Shown here: one piece after another, positions 5,533 through 7,725 of the stretch | Position numbering within the stretch: position 1 is the stretch's first letter | How the letters are laid out: the number at the start of each line of letters is the position of its first letter | Assembly: GCA_030642565.1 (NCBI GenBank) | Contig: DAOWNM010000125.1 | Coordinates: forward strand, 1 to 7,725 | Reading direction: 5' to 3' | From: Bacteroidota bacterium | GTDB taxonomy: Bacteria; Bacteroidota; Bacteroidia; Bacteroidales; GCA-2748055 | Length of the DNA stretch: 7,725 nucleotides | The notes under the pieces: model-generated | What the model was told of the DNA's origin: nothing | The model's database searches: none | Seen by the model: the letters and a program-made list of their open reading frames with translations, nothing else | Program-made: the position numbers and the translations under genes

Positions 5533-7725
5533 TTACTCTTCTTTGTCACCTTCCTCTTTCTTCTTTGTACTCTTCTGTTTCTTTTCCATTTCACTCTTCA
5601 GGGCTGCAAGTTCGGAAATATCACCCAGTGTGGTTTTCTCCAGGTTGGTTTTCAACTTCCTGGTTGCTTTCCTTACTTCTGCACCTTCACTCTGCTTGGT
5701 TGAGCGACCAGAAGATTTCTTTTCATCTTCGTGGATGCGACTATGAGACAAGATAATCTTTTTTGCTGACTTATTAAACTCAATCACCTTAAAATCTAAT
5801 TTCTCGTCCAATTTTACTGGAGTTCCATCCTCTTTTACAAGGTGTTTTGGGGTCACAAATCCTTCCACACCATAAGGCAGTGCAATCACAGCACCCTTAT
5901 CCATCAGTTCAATAATAGTTCCTTCATGGATAGAATCAACACCGAAAACAGTTTCAAAGACATCCCACGGATTCTCTTCCAGTTGCTTGTGTCCAAGACT
6001 CAGGCGACGGTTATTCTTGTCTACCTCAAGTACAACTATTTCAATATCAGCTGCAATAGCAGTAAATTCAGCAGGATGCTTTATTTTCTTGGTCCAGGAA
6101 AGGTCCGATATGTGAATCAATCCATCCACTCCCTCTTCAATCTCTACGAAAACACCGAAATTAGTGAAGTTACGAACTTTGGCAGTATGCTTGCTTCCAA
6201 CTCCATACTTCTCATCAATCTTCTCCCATGGATCGGTCTTCAGCTGCTTCATGCCAAGAGACATTTTCCGCTCTTCGCGGTCGAGAGTCAGGATCACGGC
6301 ATCAACTACGTCGCCCACTTTCATAAACTCCTGCGCGCTTCTCAGGTGTTGTGACCATGACATCTCTGAAACATGAATCAACCCTTCAACACCGGTTGCG
6401 ATTTCAACAAATGCACCATAATCGGCCATAACAACAACGCGGCCTTTCACCTGGTCTCCCACCTTCATAGCCTCATCCAGTGAATCCCATGGATGCGGAG
6501 TCAGTTGTTTCAGACCCAAAGCAATCCGCTTCTTGTCATCATCAAAATCAAGTATAACCACATTCAGTTTCTGATCAAGCTCAACAATCTCTTCAGGATG
6601 GTTTACACGGCCCCATGAGAGGTCTGTAATGTGAATCAGTCCGTCTACTCCGCCCAGGTCAATAAACACACCATAAGAGGTGATATTCTTTACAGTTCCT
6701 TCCAGAACCTGTCCTTTTTCCAGTTTAGCAATGATCTCCTTCTTCTGCTGTTCCAGCTCCTCTTCGATCAGTGCTTTATGTGACACCACAACGTTCTTGA
6801 ATTCGTGGTTGATCTTCACCACCTTAAATTCCATGTTCTTACCTACATATGCATCGTAATCCCTGATCGGTTTTACATCAATCTGGGAGCCGGGCAGGAA
6901 GGCCTCAATTCCAAATACATCTACGATCATACCACCCTTGGTGCGGCATTTAATGTATCCTTTGATCACCTCATCCTGATCCAGTGCCTGGTTGACACGG
7001 TCCCAGGAGCGCAAGGCCCTCGCCTTTTTATGGGAAAGTACCAGTTGACCTTTTTTATCTTCCTGGCTATCTACATATACTTCCACTTTATCGCCCACCT
7101 TCATATCGGGATCATAGCGGAATTCACTAATTGAGATCACACCCTCCGATTTGTAACCAATATTGATGACCACCTCACGCTTATTCATGGAGATCACAAT
7201 ACCGTCGATCACCTCATTTTCCGCGATGGTGGAAAGGGTTGCTGAGTAGAGTTTTTCGAACTCAGCCTGGTCTCCTGAAGTTTCCATATCATCGGCTGCA
7301 AACTCGTCCCAGTCAAAATCTTCAACACCTGTATCGGTGGGGGAAGTTGCCTTGGGTGCTTTCTTTGTGCTCTTTTCTGGCTTTTCTTCAGGTTGTTCGG
7401 GTATCAACTCAGGTTGTTCTTCGGGTTGTTCCTCAGGTTGTTCCTCAGCTGCCGCCTCAGGTACTTCGGTTGCGGCTTCCGCCTCAGGTACTTCGGTTGC
7501 AGCTTCCGCCTCAGGTACTTCGGTTGCGGCTTCCGCCTCAGGTACTTCGGTTGCAGCTTCCGCCTCAGGTACTTCGGTTGCAGCTTCCGCCTCAGGTACT
7601 TCGATTGAGGTTCCTTCGGTTGCGGTTGCCGGTTGTTCCTCAGGTTGTTCCTCAGGTTGTTCCTCAGGTTGTTCCTCAGGTTGTTCCTCAGGTTGTTCCT
7701 CAGGTTGTTCCTCAGGTTGTTCCTC
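5533..7725 (-). CDS. rpsA: 30S ribosomal protein S1 with repetitive acidic N-terminal extension (5' end cut by window edge)
   Basis: 730 residues are visible from the right edge to a TAA at 5533-5535. Protein S1 binds mRNA on the 30S subunit and helps initiation. Counting from Leu at 7405-7407 as residue 1, six S1 domains follow at about 64-127, 145-211, 231-299, 316-386, 401-472 and 490-555. Domains 3-5 carry the classic YGVFIDLGGVDGLIHITDLSW-like core, shown by FGVFVEI and GLIHISDLSW. A Lys/Glu-rich tail (556-624) ends the protein. DFDWDEF (30-36) is typical of Bacteroidota S1. A TTG at 7407 could be taken as the start, but it encodes Leu within a continuous frame that runs 106 residues further with no stop and no ATG or GTG, so the true start lies beyond 7725. 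Those 106 residues are EEQP and EVPEAEAAT repeats containing 41 Glu and no Lys, Arg or Asp. The next in-frame ATG (7285-7287) would remove DFDWDEF and is unlikely. Confidence 0.95.
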   Translation of the reverse strand, partial: EEQPEEQPEEQPEEQPEEQPEEQPEEQPEEQPATATEGTSIEVPEAEAATEVPEAEAATEVPEAEAATEVPEAEAATEVPEAEAATEVPEAAAEEQPEEQPEEQPELIPEQPEEKPEKSTKKAPKATSPTDTGVEDFDWDEFAADDMETSGDQAEFEKLYSATLSTIAENEVIDGIVISMNKREVVINIGYKSEGVISISEFRYDPDMKVGDKVEVYVDSQEDKKGQLVLSHKKARALRSWDRVNQALDQDEVIKGYIKCRTKGGMIVDVFGIEAFLPGSQIDVKPIRDYDAYVGKNMEFKVVKINHEFKNVVVSHKALIEEELEQQKKEIIAKLEKGQVLEGTVKNITSYGVFIDLGGVDGLIHITDLSWGRVNHPEEIVELDQKLNVVILDFDDDKKRIALGLKQLTPHPWDSLDEAMKVGDQVKGRVVVMADYGAFVEIATGVEGLIHVSEMSWSQHLRSAQEFMKVGDVVDAVILTLDREERKMSLGMKQLKTDPWEKIDEKYGVGSKHTAKVRNFTNFGVFVEIEEGVDGLIHISDLSWTKKIKHPAEFTAIAADIEIVVLEVDKNNRRLSLGHKQLEENPWDVFETVFGVDSIHEGTIIELMDKGAVIALPYGVEGFVTPKHLVKEDGTPVKLDEKLDFKVIEFNKSAKKIILSHSRIHEDEKKSSGRSTKQSEGAEVRKATRKLKTNLEKTTLGDISELAALKSEMEKKQKSTKKKEEGDKEE
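7411..7446 (-). repeat. Second, diverged EEQP block (three units) on the downstream side of the 27-bp array
   Basis: Three EEQP units are encoded here with synonymous differences (CCC for CCT, GAA for GAG), unlike the almost uniform upstream block. The 27-bp array thus lies between two EEQP blocks. The divergence suggests this block is older, or no longer exchanging with the upstream array. Confidence 0.85.
7453..7602 (-). repeat. 27-bp tandem array encoding EVPEAEAAT, five full units plus a partial sixth
   Basis: Full units occupy 7576-7602, 7549-7575, 7522-7548, 7495-7521 and 7468-7494; a 15-bp partial unit (EVPEA) follows at 7453-7467. The only difference between full units is the third base of one Ala codon, in the order GCT, GCT, GCC, GCT, GCC. 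Units 2-3 are therefore identical to units 4-5 over 54 bp, which suggests a two-unit duplication. The repeat lies wholly in the rpsA reading frame and has no spacers. Confidence 0.95.
7630..7725 (-). repeat. 12-bp tandem array encoding EEQP, eight units, open at the window edge
   Basis: On the coding strand the unit is GAGGAACAACCT. Seven copies are identical and the eighth (7630-7641) differs only in its last base (CCG). The array runs to the last base of the window, so the total copy number is unknown. The period is a multiple of three, so gain or loss of units keeps S1 in frame. Near-identity at the DNA level, including synonymous sites, points to recent expansion by slippage or unequal exchange. 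Confidence 0.95.

Noticed and set aside
5842..6354. Plus-strand 170-residue ORF
   Set aside because: It is antisense to S1 domains, resembles no family and has a start inside the S1 gene without any signal.
7405..7407. TTG as the start codon of S1
   Set aside because: It encodes Leu inside an uninterrupted acidic repeat region that continues in frame to 7725, and no ribosome binding site precedes it.
7453..7602. Tandem repeats as a CRISPR array
   Set aside because: Units are contiguous with no spacers, have a coding period of 27 bp and lie in the S1 frame.
7393..7608. Plus-strand ORF with repeated RLRYFGC motif
   Set aside because: It is the antisense reading of the S1 repeats; its periodic residues follow from the repeat and nothing supports expression.

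Overview
All six genes in this window lie on the minus strand, so the window reads from right to left. Transcription order is rpsA (ribosomal protein S1, 5' end beyond the right edge), a single-domain STAS protein, rnz (ribonuclease Z), guaA (GMP synthase), an S41 carboxy-terminal processing peptidase, and an RlmL/YpsC-type THUMP methyltransferase (3' end beyond the left edge). The gaps in that order are 31, 11, 42, 28 and 12 bp. No gene-free stretch reaches 100 bp, and the gaps hold no tRNA, rRNA, IS element or CRISPR array. This looks like one co-directional, operon-like block.

The gene content suggests a member of the Bacteroidota. S1 has six S1 domains behind an acidic leader with the motif DFDWDEF and ends in a Lys/Glu-rich tail. 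The S41 peptidase has the N-terminal and long C-terminal shape common in that phylum, Shine-Dalgarno signals are mostly weak, and two gaps carry exact TAnnTTTG boxes. This assignment is inferred from family knowledge, not from a search.

Four of the products concern RNA or nucleotide supply: translation initiation (S1), tRNA 3' maturation (RNase Z), 23S rRNA methylation (RlmL-like) and GMP synthesis (GuaA). The other two are a possible phospho-switch protein (STAS) and a periplasmic protease. Core genes are intact, with all expected catalytic residues visible.

Two things stand out. First, S1 does not start where a simple ORF caller would put it (a TTG at 7407). The frame stays open to the window edge through 106 more residues made almost entirely of tandem repeats (EEQP and EVPEAEAAT), with 41 Glu and no Lys, Arg or Asp. 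Second, a near-perfect 14-bp hairpin followed by eight T lies inside the rnz coding sequence, about 60 nt after its start and in the sense direction. It has the form of an intrinsic terminator or attenuator. A wholly new multi-gene system is not evident here.
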